From contig OY727096.1 in assembly GCA_963402885.1 (NCBI GenBank), forward strand, positions 12,877,820 through 12,941,819: a DNA stretch of 64,000 nt, read 5' to 3'. The notes below the pieces were generated by a model. The model was not told the DNA's origin and did not search any database. It worked only from the letters and a program-made list of their open reading frames with translations. The position numbers were made by a program, and so were the translations under genes. This stretch comes from Antedon bifida (lineage: Eukaryota; Echinodermata; Crinoidea; Comatulida; Antedonidae). Shown here one piece after another: positions 1 to 10,028 of the stretch (positions are counted from its first letter, which is position 1; each line of letters begins with the position of its first letter).

Positions 1-1733
1 TTTCAGTCTTACATTTATGGTAGACATTTCACATTGGTAACAGACCATAAGCCATTGCTGGGTCTTAATGAGGACAGACTTGTGCCTAGCCAAGCATCAG
101 CTAGAATCCAACGTTGGGCACTGAAATTAGGTACATACAAATATACATTAAGCTTCAAACTGACAAAGTCCCATGCCAATGCGGATGCCTTAAGCAGATT
201 ACCATTGCCAGGAAAACCAGAATCAATTCCACAACCTGCCGAAACTGTTCTATTGATGGAGTCAATGAACCAATCTCCAGTTTCCACAGCAGATATTAAA
301 GGTTGGACGGTTAAAGATCCAACACTTTTTCGAGTTCTTTACTACATTGAAAAGGGTTGGCCCAATACTAATCCAAAAATTGAAAACTTGCAACCATATT
401 GGATCTGACAAAGAGAACTCTCTACACAAGATGGATGTATTTTGTGGGGAAATAGAATTGTTGTTCCACAGCCTGGTAGAAAACAGTTGCTACAAGCACT
501 ACATGACGGTCATACTGGAATTGTCAGAATGAAAAGTTTTGCTCTGGATTTGTTATGGTGGCCTAATATGGACAAAGACATATCAAAGCAGTGCGATACA
601 TGCCAATCCAATCAAACTTTACCACCTAAAGCACCATTGCACCCATGGAATTGGCCAAATAGACCATGGTCACGATTACATATCGACTATGCTGGACCAT
701 TTATTGGAAAAATGTTTTTAATACGATGCATACTCAAAATGGCTTGAGGTAATTCCGGTAAATTCCTCAACGACAAATACCACAGTGGATAAGCTCAGGC
801 TTATATTTGCATCGCATGGATTGCCAGATAAAATAGTATCCGACAATGGAACATGTTTCACCAGTGATGAATTTCATACATTCGTAAAGCGAAATGGAAT
901 AAGACATTCTTTAACAGCCCCATATAACCCATCATCGAATGGTCTTGCGGAACGTGCTGTACGCACATTTAAAGAAACAATGAAACGTATGAAAGATGGA
1001 TATATCGAAACAAAAGTCGCAAGATTCTTATGTTGTAATTTGTATGTTCTTGTTATCAGTTTCTTGTTTTTAGGACCCAAGTGGAAATAAGTTTTTAACT
1101 TTTCTTGGCATTCCTTGTAATCAAGGCCTGTTTTTTCCGTGCAATTGTTTTTCTATTTTCTATTTATTATATTTTATTGTTTTTTAACCTTGATTACCAA
1201 ATAAAGTTTTAAAAAAAAACAATTCAAGATTCCTATTTAAATATAGAAATACACCTCATAGCACAACTGGCAAAACACCAGCAGAATTACTGAATGGCCG
1301 AAAATTGAAAACGCATTTTCATCTTTTACACCCTTATCAAGCAGATCGTGTTATCACTCAACTTGAAAAACAGAAATTAGCCCATGATCGTCATGCAAAG
1401 AACGCACTTTTTGTAGAAGGAGAGTAGGTGTATATAAAGAACTTTAGAGGACAAAATCTGAAATGGTTACCCGGAACAATAATATTAAAATCCGGTCGCA
1501 TCTCATTCAAGATAAAACTAGAAGATGGACGAGTTTGTCGTCGTCATGCCGACCATATCAGGAAGCGTTATAGGCCTGTTCAAACTCAGGATAAACAGCT
1601 TACAAACAAAGATGATCCTCCACAATTACCTCCAATGCTCATTAATCCAAATCTTAACAGTGGAAACATCACAATCGACTGTCGAAGCACAGTCTATTAC
1701 TGCTCAGCGAAGAGTATACCTTACTCGCGATAG
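1..1733 (+). pseudogene. pol: gypsy pol 3' part: RNase H and integrase, broken
   Basis: Bases 1-408 read as the end of RNase H (VTDHKPLL, SHANADALSRL) and close with an in-frame TGA at 406-408. The same frame continues through the integrase zinc-finger region (WWPNM, CDTCQSNQ) to HIDYAGPF. A small deletion there shifts the frame and gives a stop at 745-747. The core resumes in another frame: SDNGT and LAERAV supply the second Asp and the Glu with 35 residues between them, the classic D,D-35-E spacing. An insertion at 1028-1224 splits the rest. After it come NTPHSTTGKTPAELL and, at 1428-1733, an SH3-like C-terminal segment (GQNLKWLPG). Enzyme parts are recognisable but no intact protein can be made. 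Confidence 0.92.
1028..1224 (+). mobile_element. Short retroposed fragment inside integrase
   Basis: This 197 bp insertion is bounded by an exact 8 bp target-site duplication, CAAGATTC at 1020-1027 and 1225-1232. It ends with AATAAAG followed by an A-rich run, so it looks like the reverse-transcribed 3' end of a polyadenylated RNA, either a 5'-truncated LINE or a processed transcript. It interrupts integrase after residues ETKVARF. The identical insertion sits in gypsy copy 2. Confidence 0.85.
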
Positions 1734-1954
1734 AAAACCGCCGGAAAGATATGGACATTTTTAATAACTGAAATATAGAAACTTTTATGGACATTATTAC
1801 TGGGCAATTTAAAATGTTGATCTTATATTTTACTTTATACAGTGCATTATACCATATACATTTAAAGTGTTATTAAACCATAACTTAGTACAGTGCTGCT
1901 TTGATTCAATTATAAATAAATAGCTTAGAATTGTTTATAATAGAAGGGAGGGAA

Positions 1955-2262
1955 TGTAATGTATTGAACTTGATTAATATTACTTGCTACCAATTATTTA
2001 TACTTCCTTCACCTGTTACCATATATATTACGTTAACCCACTTCTATATAACCCTGGCTACTTAATGGTCACTAATGGCTAAAGTAGACCCCTCTGCTGA
2101 GACCACTAAACATTCCACCTTGACAGATTAATTACCCATTACCGATATTGTTATTATATATAGTAGATGTAGAATAAAGAATAAACACTTCAGTGCTAGC
2201 TTTCAACTATAACAGAACTTGTCTCTCTCTCACTTATTTGTATTGTAAATCGGTACATTACA
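1955..2262 (+). repeat. gypsy 3' LTR
   Basis: The LTR starts TGTAATGT and ends ACATTACA, a perfect 8 bp terminal inversion with the usual TG...CA ends. It follows directly after a polypurine tract. It contains an AATAAA at about 2173-2185, a plausible polyadenylation signal. Host sequence (AAAAGTATTGTAGG) begins immediately after, matching the uninterrupted paralogue near 9679. No matching 5' LTR is found upstream of gypsy copies 2 or 3. Confidence 0.88.
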
Positions 2263-2471
2263 AAAAGTATTGTAGGTAAGTGTACTAGGTTGATGAAAAT
2301 AATGCAACTAGCAAGTAAGGATACACAATGATTTACATTTACGTAACTTGGATAAATGCAAGTGGTCCGTAGATATATAGGATAAATACTATTAGTACTT
2401 ACCCTAAATTAGGTATATGTATGTAAACCCTGTTCTTGTCTCTGACTGTTACCTTCTTTGTACAGCACCTA

Positions 2472-2570
2472 CAGCGGACATTGGGTGGATACCATCATCA
2501 TTTGATGGATTGGTCATAGTAGCGTAATGATCTTTCTTACACGCAGTATCAAAATGAGCGAATGTGACAT
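2472..2570 (-). CDS. PKHD1L1-like: Fibrocystin-L-like exon (VTFAHF exon), block A1
   Basis: Read on the minus strand, an acceptor (TTATCAATAG) precedes an open exon encoding VTFAHFDTACKKDHYATM and then TNPSNDDGIHPMS. This matches the conserved D-V-T-F-A-x-F and M-T-N-P-x-N-D-D stretch late in the beta-helix region of PKHD1L1 proteins. The preceding exon (2890-3064) ends LQ plus one base, and splicing restores LQD-VTFAHF in frame. The donor is ambiguous between two adjacent GT sites near 2466-2475. The exon is missing from paralogous block A2. Confidence 0.8.
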
Positions 2571-2889
2571 CTATTGATAAGAAAGAGCAAAATACCTTTA
2601 TTTGTAAATGAATAAGTATGTTGAAATATATTCATTTGGTAAGTTTCACCAAAAATGTATTCCGATATTAAAGACATATTTTATGATAAAACAGTACTAA
2701 GGGACAACCTCAACATTACAGTGGTGATAACTTGGATACAATGGCAATTTTATGTTATCCAAATAAGCATTCAGCTTCATGTGTAAACAGTATGAGTATG
2801 CGTTTCCTGCAATAGAACTCAACTGGTTTGTCCAAGTAAGGACTAGGTTTGTCCAAGTAAGGACCAGATTATGTCATGCTTTTACATAC

Positions 2890-3064
2890 CTTGCAATCTT
2901 GTGCTTCCAGCAATAGCTGGGTAATTATGTATACCATGAAATGGAAAAAATGGAGCACCATTATCACCAGACATGAAATTTGCCCTCACGTATCCAGCAT
3001 TTCCATTGTCTGGACCACAAGGTGCACACTGTTTTGCACTTTGACCTGCATTCTCCGGTTGATT
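2890..3064 (-). CDS. PKHD1L1-like: Fibrocystin-L-like exon (PFFPFHGIHNYPAIAG exon), block A1
   Basis: This is a 175 bp minus-strand exon with acceptor AAATATTTCAG and donor GTATGTAAA, open throughout. It encodes CAPCGPDNGNAGYVRA, NFMSGDNGAPFFPFHG and IHNYPAIAGSTRLQ. The pattern N-F-M-x-G-x-N-x-A-P-F-x-P-F followed by P-A-I-A-G is typical of PKHD1L1, directly before the VTFA exon. The splice phase agrees with the exon at 2472-2570. The intron between them is about 319 bp. This is the best-preserved exon of block A1. Confidence 0.82.
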
Positions 3065-3539
3065 CTGAAATATTTACATGAAAATGTTAATGGGAAAATG
3101 TAATATTTTAATCAGAATTTATAAATTACGTGACTGATTACACAATGGAATGGCATTATCAGTACACGTTAAGAAAAAGAAGGTAGAAGAGTAAGAAAGT
3201 CCTTTGACAAATTTCCTTATGAAAGTCAAGTATGCATATATAATATCTATACATTGATTTTATTTGACAGAATGCAAAATATAGTTCCCCAAACTGACAA
3301 AATAATAACATTTGAAAAACAGAAATAAAATCTTTTAAAATGAATAATAAAAATGTTCATATTTATTGAAAATGTTTATATCTTTTTTGGGTTTCCCACT
3401 TTTATTTCATCGTCATTAACATTGTTCCATTCATTATGATTTTTACATTTATACATTATCTAATCTAATTCATCATAATTGCTTAATTACAGTATTCGGT
3501 TTGTAACATGCTACAAATGTTTATATTCTTATATCGCAA

Positions 3540-3668
3540 TCAAAGAACAGGCTTGTATGACCAATTATAAACGATGACTACATTCTCACACATACTTATC
3601 AACAGCTTCATGACTAAGAGAAGATGGCCCAATGACAAATGGCATCACCCCGATGTTGTTGTCTAAAA
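3540..3668 (-). pseudogene. PKHD1L1-like: Remnant of fibrocystin-L-like GTYQDR exon, block A1
   Basis: Only the 3' end of the exon survives: after TTTTAG the minus strand reads DNNIGVMPFVIGPSSLSHEA and then VDKYV followed by a stop. The homologous exon at 10698-11176 is 479 bp, so about 350 bp (the GTYQDR to WDYGVFFQ part) has been deleted between the doubled TCTAAAA motifs. The 3' splice region is also altered, and no consensus donor remains. Confidence 0.75.
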
Positions 3669-3722
3669 TCTAAAATGTAAGTTACTATATAAGGAAAAGA
3701 GAAGTATTTTGGTATTGCTTAC

Positions 3723-3880
3723 CTGCTCCAACTGTGTGGTGAATTACATTATCCTGAATTGCATCCCGATAGCAGGACTGAAGCCATTATGAAATGTATA
3801 TTCACGTACAAACGATGGACTTTCTACAGTAACTTCTCCAATATCCAAGAAAGCAACTGAATAATGTGGCTCATAAAAAT
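3723..3880 (-). pseudogene. PKHD1L1-like: Fibrocystin-L-like exon (FHNGFSPAIG exon), deleted, block A1
   Basis: Good splice borders are present: acceptor TTTATTTGTTTCAG and donor GTAAGCAATA. The exon reads FYEPHYSVAFLDIGEVTVES, then FHNGFSPAIGM, a hallmark of the PKHD1/PKHD1L1 beta-helix region. About 20 bp is missing after GIGM compared with block A2, which reads GMFGTSGLTIQDNVIHHTVG. The frame shifts and reaches a stop, so the copy is broken although its splice sites survive. Confidence 0.85.
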
Positions 3881-4943
3881 CTGAAACAAATAAATAAGTG
3901 TCACTATCGAATGAATAAGTGCCAGACAAAAACCTCAGGGAAAAAAAAGTTACAATTACAGAACTAACACTTTCCAATGTAAGAATGTTCCTTTATAGAA
4001 GTATTTTAACACAACCTGTGTTATTATAATGTATTATTCTGGTCCTCAAGCTTTACTGGAAACTGAGGAAATTCGGATTAGGCCCTCCACGGACCCTCGA
4101 CAGCCAGCAGTGCAGCGCCTACCAGATCAGCACACCGGGAGACAATCCCCTACTTTTTTCAAACAGTGTACCACGTTCTTTAATGTGCACTGTTAAGTAC
4201 ACAGGACCAACGGCTTTACATCTCATCCGAAGAATAAGGCAATGAGAGTAAAGCATCCTGCCTAAGGAACCATGGTGGTCTATTTATAATTATTTTCTCT
4301 CAATCTAATAACAATCATTGCCATGATTCAATAAATTGTTTATTAATTAAAAATATAAAAATCATCACCATTAATGACCAGAAATAATGAGTGATAGAGC
4401 TGATAATGTTAGTTTTCCCAACGATTATATAATCTTAAGTTTCCAAAGAAGGAAAGAAGGCAAATAAAGAGAATGCTAGAAGTTTGGACTGGCAAACAGT
4501 TTAGTGTACACATAAACAGTAGTTACTGGCACTGTATACTTCAACACAAAGAATAAATATTCTAAATATTTATTTCTTAGGCTTAATACTTACAATAGTT
4601 GGTTAGATCCACTGCTAGCATTCTTCTTACTTAGATTCATTCGCATAGTCTGACATTTTAACTTAAGGTACCTTCTCAGGCAGTGCCATGTTCTCTATTT
4701 TAGAAAATTGTGCTCTACAAAGAAACACAAATATTTAATATAACTCACAATATTAAAAAAAAACTTACATACAGTACATAAACGTATACACGGTAGGTGT
4801 ATGGTCAAATTATTTGACATATTGTTGCATGATGAAATCAATATGAAAAGAACGGTTGCGTTTTTCTCCACATTTCAATCAACATGCTGTGATCGTTCTG
4901 TACCGCAAACATATCACTATCACGAACACATATTCTTATATCG

Positions 4944-5284
4944 CAATCAAAGAACAGGCTTGTACCAATTATAAACGATGACTACATTCTCACACATACT
5001 TATCAACAGCTTCATGACTAAGAGAAGATGGCCCAATGACAAATGGCATCACCCCGATGTTGTTGTCTAAAATCTAAAATGTAAGTTACTATATAAGGAA
5101 AAGAGAAGTATTTTGGTATTGCTTACCTGCTCCAACTGTGTGGTGAATTACATTATCCTGAATTGCATCCCGATAGCAGGACTGAAGCCATTATGAAATG
5201 TATATTCACGTACAAACGATGGACTTTCTACAGTAACTTCTCCAATATCCAAAAAAGCAACTGAATAATGTGGCTCATAAAAAT
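4944..5284 (-). pseudogene. PKHD1L1-like: Second tandem copy of the two broken A1 exons
   Basis: This duplicates 3540-3880. The DNNIG remnant lies at about 4944-5072 and the FHNGFSPAIG exon at 5127-5284. Both carry the same deletions as the first copy, so the damage came before the tandem duplication. Two successive copies of the same broken exons would not give a normal transcript. Confidence 0.8.
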
Positions 5285-6332
5285 CTGAAACAAATAAATA
5301 AGTGTCACTATCGAATGAATAAGTGCCAGACAAAAACCTCAGGGAAAAAAAAGTTACAATTACAGAACTAACACTTTCCAATGTAAGAATGTTCCTTTAT
5401 AGAAGTATTTTAACACAACCTGTGTTATTATAATGTATTATTCTGGTCCTCAAGCTTTACTGGAAACTGAGGAAATTCGGATTAGGCCCTCCACGGACCC
5501 TCGACAGCCAGCAGTGCAGCGCCTACCAGATCAGCACACCGGGAGACAATCCCTTACTTTTTTTCAAACAGTGTACCACGTTCTTTAATGTGCACTGTTA
5601 AGTACACAGGACCAACGGCTTTACATCTCATCCGAAGAATAAGGCAATGAGAGTAAAGCATCCTGCCTAAGGAACCATGGTGGTCTATTTATAATTATTT
5701 TCTCTCAATCTAATAACAATCATTGCCATGATTCAATAAATTGTTTATTAATTAAAAATATAAAAATCATCACCATTAATGACAAGAAATAATGAGTGAT
5801 AGAGCTGATAATGTTAGTTTTCCCAACGATTATATAATCTTAAGTTTCCAAAGAAGGAAAGAAGGCAAATAAAGAGAATGCTAGAAGTTTGGACTGGCAA
5901 ACAGTTTAGTGTACACATAAACAGTAGTTACTGGCACTGTATACTTCAACACAAAGAATAAATATTCTAAATATTTATTTCTTAGGCTTAATACTTACAA
6001 TAGTTGATTAGATCCACTGCTAGCATTCTTCTTACTTAGATTCATTCGCATAGTCTGACATTTTAACTTAAGGTACCTTCTCAGGCAGTGCCATGTTCTC
6101 TATTTTAGAAAATTGTGCTCTACAAAGAAACACAAATATTTAATATAACTCACAATATTAAAAAAAAACTTACATACAGTACATAAACGTATACACGGTA
6201 GGTGTATGGTCAAATTATTTGACATATTGTTGCATGATGAAATCAATATGAAAAGAACGGTTGCGTTTTTCTCCACATTTCAATCAACATGCTGTGATCG
6301 TTCTGTACCGCAAACATATCACTATCACGAAC

Positions 6333-7310
6333 GCTGAACATCTTGCGACATAGCGCACTTAACAAGACTTCCCCAATCAGAGCGATTATTGTCCAAAGTG
6401 TGCATAGACTTGTTTATTTTTGTTTTTTCATTTTCTATAATTTTGATGTGATTTTGGGTCGTCCCCTTAGTCTCTTAACTTTTCTCATTGTTTGTTTCCT
6501 CGCATAGAGCTCTTTGAGCTGGGATATCGGAGTCTAGATGAAGAAGGTGTCCACACTATGTCAACATATACTGTATATTTAACAATTACAAACTTCATTT
6601 TGTATATGAAGACAGATTATGGCACTCCTCATCTTAGAGACTCAAAATACCTGCTTTTAAAACGGATAGATTTTAAGTAGCTACCAGAAAAGCTTTAGTG
6701 AGAAGTTTAAGGCGCTGTGGGTGCTCAAATGAAAACTGTCAATGGATGTCAAAGGTTGAAAAAGCAATGCGTTGCTCAATTTCTAAACAATGACCCTGTT
6801 GTACACACATTTGACTGGATATTTGTTTAATTAATGTACAGTATGTATGCATGTATGAACATGCTCGCCTGCATCTTAAATTGAGAGGATCTGTGTGTGT
6901 AGCATCCAATAAGAATTTAGTGAAGTTCGAGAAGCTGGGAAGAGCAACCCTGTGTTGATCTGGGCCTCCGTGGATAAATTGAACTTATTATACCTATTCA
7001 TGGTAACAGTAACGTTTGTTGCTCTTAGAGTGGATACGATAGTCTACAATTGAAGATGCTTTTAAAATTGGGGTAGGGGGAAGTGTTAATAGAAGGTAGT
7101 AGGTTAAATAGAGGGAGACCTGCATTGAAAATTTGAAATGGACTGTAATCTTCAAAAAGAAGTTGCTCTTAGATTGGATACACTAGTCTACAATTGATGG
7201 TGATTTTAGAATTATAATGCAGTATTAAATAGAAGATGGATGGTTAATTAGAGAGAAAAACTGCATTGACAATTTGAAAATGACTTATAACTAATTTAAA
7301 AATCACCAAC
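6333..7310. other. Gene-poor spacer with an intronic tandem repeat
   Basis: No supported exon is seen. At 7017-7265 a segment of roughly 145 bp (GTTGCTCTTAGAxTGGATAC...) occurs twice in tandem with drift. The same pair is at 24000-24250. The stretch 6333-6900 is AT-rich with only short open frames. The 8-base site TGTAGCAT at about 6898-6905 is the empty target of the unit-2 DNA element. Confidence 0.6.
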
Positions 7311-7658
7311 CTTGGAATCCAGATGTTCTGCAATATCCATTGTAAAATCTTCAATTAGATTAAACTGAACATCAAATTTCTCAACAACTTTTAGTGTTGA
7401 TCTGCGATTGATATGTGGAAAACACCCTCAATGACAGAAAACTCTGTTGAGTTGATACCTTCTAGCGTGGATGAGTTGGAATAAACAATGCTGAATTTAA
7501 AGAAGTAACCACTTTCTGACAGATTAATGGCAAGATCAGTGAAGTTGGCCCAGCCATGGATTATATCTACAGTGTTGTTGCTGACGAGCTCTGCATCAGA
7601 TACTCCTGGGCATTTTCCATGGATGTGAAGAATGTCCCAGATTTTGCACAATTTCACC
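7311..7658 (-). pseudogene. PKHD1L1-like: Fibrocystin-L-like exon (GWANFTDLAI exon), frameshifted, block B1
   Basis: This is a 348 bp exon with acceptor GATTTTTACAG and donor GTTGGTGATT. It reads KLCKIWDILHIHGKCPGVSD and HGWANFTDLAINLSESGYFF. The G-x-A-x-F-T-D-L-A-I strand with following SGYxxxF and TEFSV is typical of the repeated C-terminal beta-sandwich region of PKHD1L1. After FHISIADQ the frame breaks. The rest of the family pattern (VVEKFDVQFNLIEDFT, then AEHLDSK) continues in another frame up to the donor. All four copies in the window share this break, so it is older than the duplication or hides a short unrecognised intron. Several N-x-S/T sites suggest an extracellular domain. Confidence 0.82.
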
Positions 7659-7754
7659 CTGTAAAAATCATTGAATAATTCCTTTTTTTTCGTAGAATAT
7701 TTGTATCAAACCTATGGTGTATTACCACAGCTTGATAGCCTATATTGGAGTTTA

Positions 7755-7921
7755 GAAAGAATTGTGTTAAATCTACACTGGTATCCAATATAGAGATGCA
7801 AGGTTGAATCTCAAATAGCATCAGCCGTTATAAACGTATACTCATTGTGCTTGAGAATTGATAGATGATTTCTACTCCTGGGTCACTAGATGCCTCTTCT
7901 TCAGCTTGCTTCTCAGAATAC
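7755..7921 (-). pseudogene. PKHD1L1-like: Probable fibrocystin-L-like exon (EKQAEEEASSD), block B1
   Basis: After the acceptor TTGGTTCACAG the minus strand reads YSEKQAEEEASSDPGVEIIY. The frame then shifts, and in B2 the continuation reads NEYTFTADAMENHPFEVQPC. B1 also lacks part of that continuation (AUG-ENHP coding bases are missing near 7815). The donor is uncertain. The position between two firmly assigned exons supports membership in the same gene. Confidence 0.55.
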
Positions 7922-8083
7922 CTGTGAACCAATTAGTTATGTTGTTTTGTAATGATATAGGCATTATGGTTATGTTCGTTACAAGCCACACATGAGAATA
8001 CAATTTAAGACTTTGGACAAGACGATACAAGCCAGTTTACAGAAAACTCTACTTCAAATCATTACTTCTTAAATGTGACTTAC

Positions 8084-8279
8084 GTTTTATTGCCTGTACT
8101 TGGACCTCCTGTTGTATTTGTTGCTCTCACACCCCTTGTTGGGTCTGCGGCTGGGGAGAAGGATCGGTCATTGCTAATAACCTCAACTTCAAGACTCTCG
8201 TACAAAGTACCGGTTTGTGCTGCATTAACAATTTCTGCTTGAAGGTTAACTAACTCATCATGTTCTAGGGTTGAATTGC
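8084..8279 (-). CDS. PKHD1L1-like: Fibrocystin-L-like exon (EHDELVNLQAEIVNAAQTG), intact copy, block B1
   Basis: This is a 196 bp exon with acceptor TTCCTTACAG and donor GTAAGTCAC. It is open in one frame: STLEHDELVNLQAEIVNAAQ, TGTLYESLEVEVISNDRS, then FSPAADPTRGVRATNTTGG. The helix with A-E-I-V-N-A-x-Q-T-G is a recognisable PKHD1L1 feature after the N-L-A-x-F exon. It has four C in the run after TCTT. The other three copies (25102, 39495, 58906) have five, which breaks the frame. This is the only uninterrupted copy. Confidence 0.78.
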
Positions 8280-8448
8280 CTGTAAGGAAGAAATATTAAT
8301 TATTGTTTAGATATTAAAAGAATAGGCAATGAAATAAAATTCAACTCATTTCTAAACATATAAAACTGAAAAAAGAAGAAATCTGGATAGATTATGTGAT
8401 ACTTTAATATGGTTAAAGAAAGCTATTTACTTACTGTATTATATATAC

Positions 8449-8806
8449 CAAACTGGCAAGATTGTTAACAAGATCTTCTTCATAGAAGTCATCAACATCA
8501 ACAGAAGCCACACCAACGTCAACCATTATAACCGGTGTAGTGATGATGTCAATTGGGTCACTACCAAGTATCCAAAGAGTCTGCCAATCGCGATCAAAAT
8601 AGTTCTCGCCATAAATGCTGGAGTCATGAACTGATCGTCTGGTCTATTTGGATCTTCTGGAACACATGTAATGACGATTGGTGAAGACGTCGTAATTCTT
8701 GTGTCAGGATCAAGACTTTCAATAATCAACATAGCGTAATCGTAGTCATAGCATTCAAAAGCCTGCCAAGATTCATGCCATATGCAGTCTTCTGTACCAA
8801 TGATAC
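8449..8806 (-). pseudogene. PKHD1L1-like: Fibrocystin-L-like exon (DCIWHESWQAFECYDYDY), internally deleted, block B1
   Basis: Acceptor TTTTCATTAAG; donor GTATATATAA after NNLASL. It opens IIGTEDCIWHESWQAFECYD and YAMLIIESLDPDTR, then SSPIVI. There it jumps to PEDPN, skipping the NGYVDLINGPQDHGWC to GIWYANPQRLDV part that B2 retains (about 290 bp lost). Downstream, loss of a few bases relative to unit 2 (CACGTATAAG) shifts the frame again. The exon is dead but its identity is clear. Confidence 0.85.
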
Positions 8807-8889
8807 CTTAATGAAAAGAGCAGATTAGATAAAAGATTTTACTACCATTGATGTCTGTAACCATCATGTTTGGAATTCTATAATCCTAT

Positions 8890-9052
8890 AATTCTAAGTC
8901 AACGTCTCGGATCTCTATCCCACTCGTATGCAGAATCAGGAATAACATAACCAGGCCGTGATCCTACTAGAATTCCACCATCTTCGTCTCTGATCATTGC
9001 ATTCTTAAATGCATCACAATCCATCTCCACGCACTCAGAAGGATTAAAGACC
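8890..9052 (-). pseudogene. PKHD1L1-like: Fibrocystin-L-like exon (FNPSECVEMDCDAFKNAM), 3' end lost, block B1
   Basis: After AAGGGAAAG the minus strand reads VFNPSECVEMDCDAFKNAM, IRDEDGGILVGSRPGYVIP and YEWDRDPRR, then a stop. The N-P-x-x-C-V-x-M-x-C-D motif followed by YEWDxDPxRG is characteristic of PKHD1L1 between the beta-helix and the GPQDHGW region. The end with the donor (GLKIPYDEKCPHKG in B2) is missing. This copy keeps the upstream half that B2 has lost at the gypsy junction. Confidence 0.8.
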
Positions 9053-9678
9053 CTTTCCCTTCAATTTGTGACGTTTTGTAAAAATAATACATATATATTA
9101 CTTTAAAAACATTAAACAAGGTCACTCCTTGTCTAAAATGTACGTTTTATGGTAAATTATGATAAAAAGTGAGAAACAATGCACTACCTATGTAGCTCGC
9201 GGCGAATGACCTCTCGTGGGCAGTCTAGCCTAGCTAGGCTGAGTTTTGTAGGCCTAGCCGGTAAACATCGGTAACGTACGAATATCGTATGCTAGTTATA
9301 TACCTAGCCTGACGTTGTATAGTTGCTGCAATAATTGTCTTTCTATATTTGCCAGACACCGTTGATACAAAATGGGGAAAACCTGGTATTTTCGGTGAAA
9401 ATTTATGAGTCTTCCATTTGTTTTGGCCTCACGATCAATCAAAAAGTGGGTGAATTACAGAAGAAAAACAAAAATATCAGTCCGCACGCAATGCATTTTG
9501 GGATTTATAGCGGGCCGCTAAAATCAACTTATTTTTCACATTTTTAACCATTTAAAGACAAAAAAGTTACCATATAATATTTATTTTTACATTAATTGTA
9601 GTTTGTGACCTTAAATTAGATCTAAAAAACGTAGGGAAGGGGGTCTTTTTAACTTTACTGTAGTGTTAAGATTAAATG
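9053..9678. other. Intron between blocks A2 and B1
   Basis: This is non-coding sequence between the A2 and B1 exons. It holds a small cluster of CTAGGCC motifs (9224-9310). It also has a TGCATTTTGGGA box at about 9492-9503 and a short open frame (about 9335-9547) that I do not believe is coding. The interval from 8952 to 9678 is absent where the gypsy sits between B2 and A1. Confidence 0.55.
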
Positions 9679-10028
9679 AAAAGTATTGTAGGTACAGTAA
9701 GTGTACTAGGTTGATGAAAATAATGCAATTAGCAAGTAAAGATACACAATGATTTACAATAACGTAACTTGGATAAATGCAAGTGGTCCGTAGATATATA
9801 GGATAAATACTATTAGTACTTACCCTAAATTAGGTATATGTATGTAAACCCTGTTCTTGTCTCTGACTGTTACCTTCTTTGTACCTATAAGCATTCAGCT
9901 TCATGTGTAAACAGTATGAGTATGCGTTTCCTGCAATAGAACTCAAACAATGGCAGTTGTTGGTTTGTCGAAGTAAGGACTATAGGTTTGTCCAAGTAAG
10001 GACCAGATTATGTCATGCTTTTACATAC

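Larger units (their letters stand above)
1..2262 (+). mobile_element. Ty3/gypsy retrotransposon copy 1, 3' part
   Basis: The window opens inside the RNase H domain of a Ty3/gypsy element. Integrase, an integrase C-terminal region, a polypurine tract (about 1942-1954, GAAGGGAGGGAA) and a 308 bp LTR follow. The 5' half lies outside the window, but the identical copy 2 (27480-31970) shows what it should contain. The element is dead: it has a stop, frameshifts and a retroposed insertion in integrase. Confidence 0.93.
3523..6332. repeat. 1.4 kb tandem duplication inside block A1
   Basis: The segments 3523-4929 and 4930-6332 are near-identical neighbours, shifted by about 1405 bp. They start at ATATTCTTATATCGC and end at CACTATCACGAAC. 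Each contains the broken DNNIG and FHNGFSPAIG exons plus downstream intron-like sequence with a conserved GC-richer patch (about 4070-4160 and 5470-5565). Unit 2 has only one copy (about 35245-36650). That copy mostly carries the variants of the second unit-1 copy, for example lacking TGA after CTTGTA. Confidence 0.93.

Noticed and set aside
1955-2262. Solo LTR
   Set aside because: It directly follows a polypurine tract and integrase C-terminal coding sequence, so it is the 3' LTR of an internal region that is present.
1-2262. Endogenous retrovirus with an envelope gene
   Set aside because: Between the integrase end (1733) and the polypurine tract (1942) there is no room for or trace of an envelope frame.
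4590-4715. Minus-strand ATG followed by ALPEK and a possible donor, as a first exon
   Set aside because: Only six codons, no supporting promoter or downstream partner in phase.
6492-6680. 62-codon plus-strand frame kept in both units
   Set aside because: Short, not starting at ATG, no recognisable motif; its conservation is explained by recent duplication.
9335-9547. 70-codon plus-strand frame in the A2/B1 intron
   Set aside because: No homology recognised, non-ATG start, lies antisense in an intron; conservation in unit 2 reflects duplication only.
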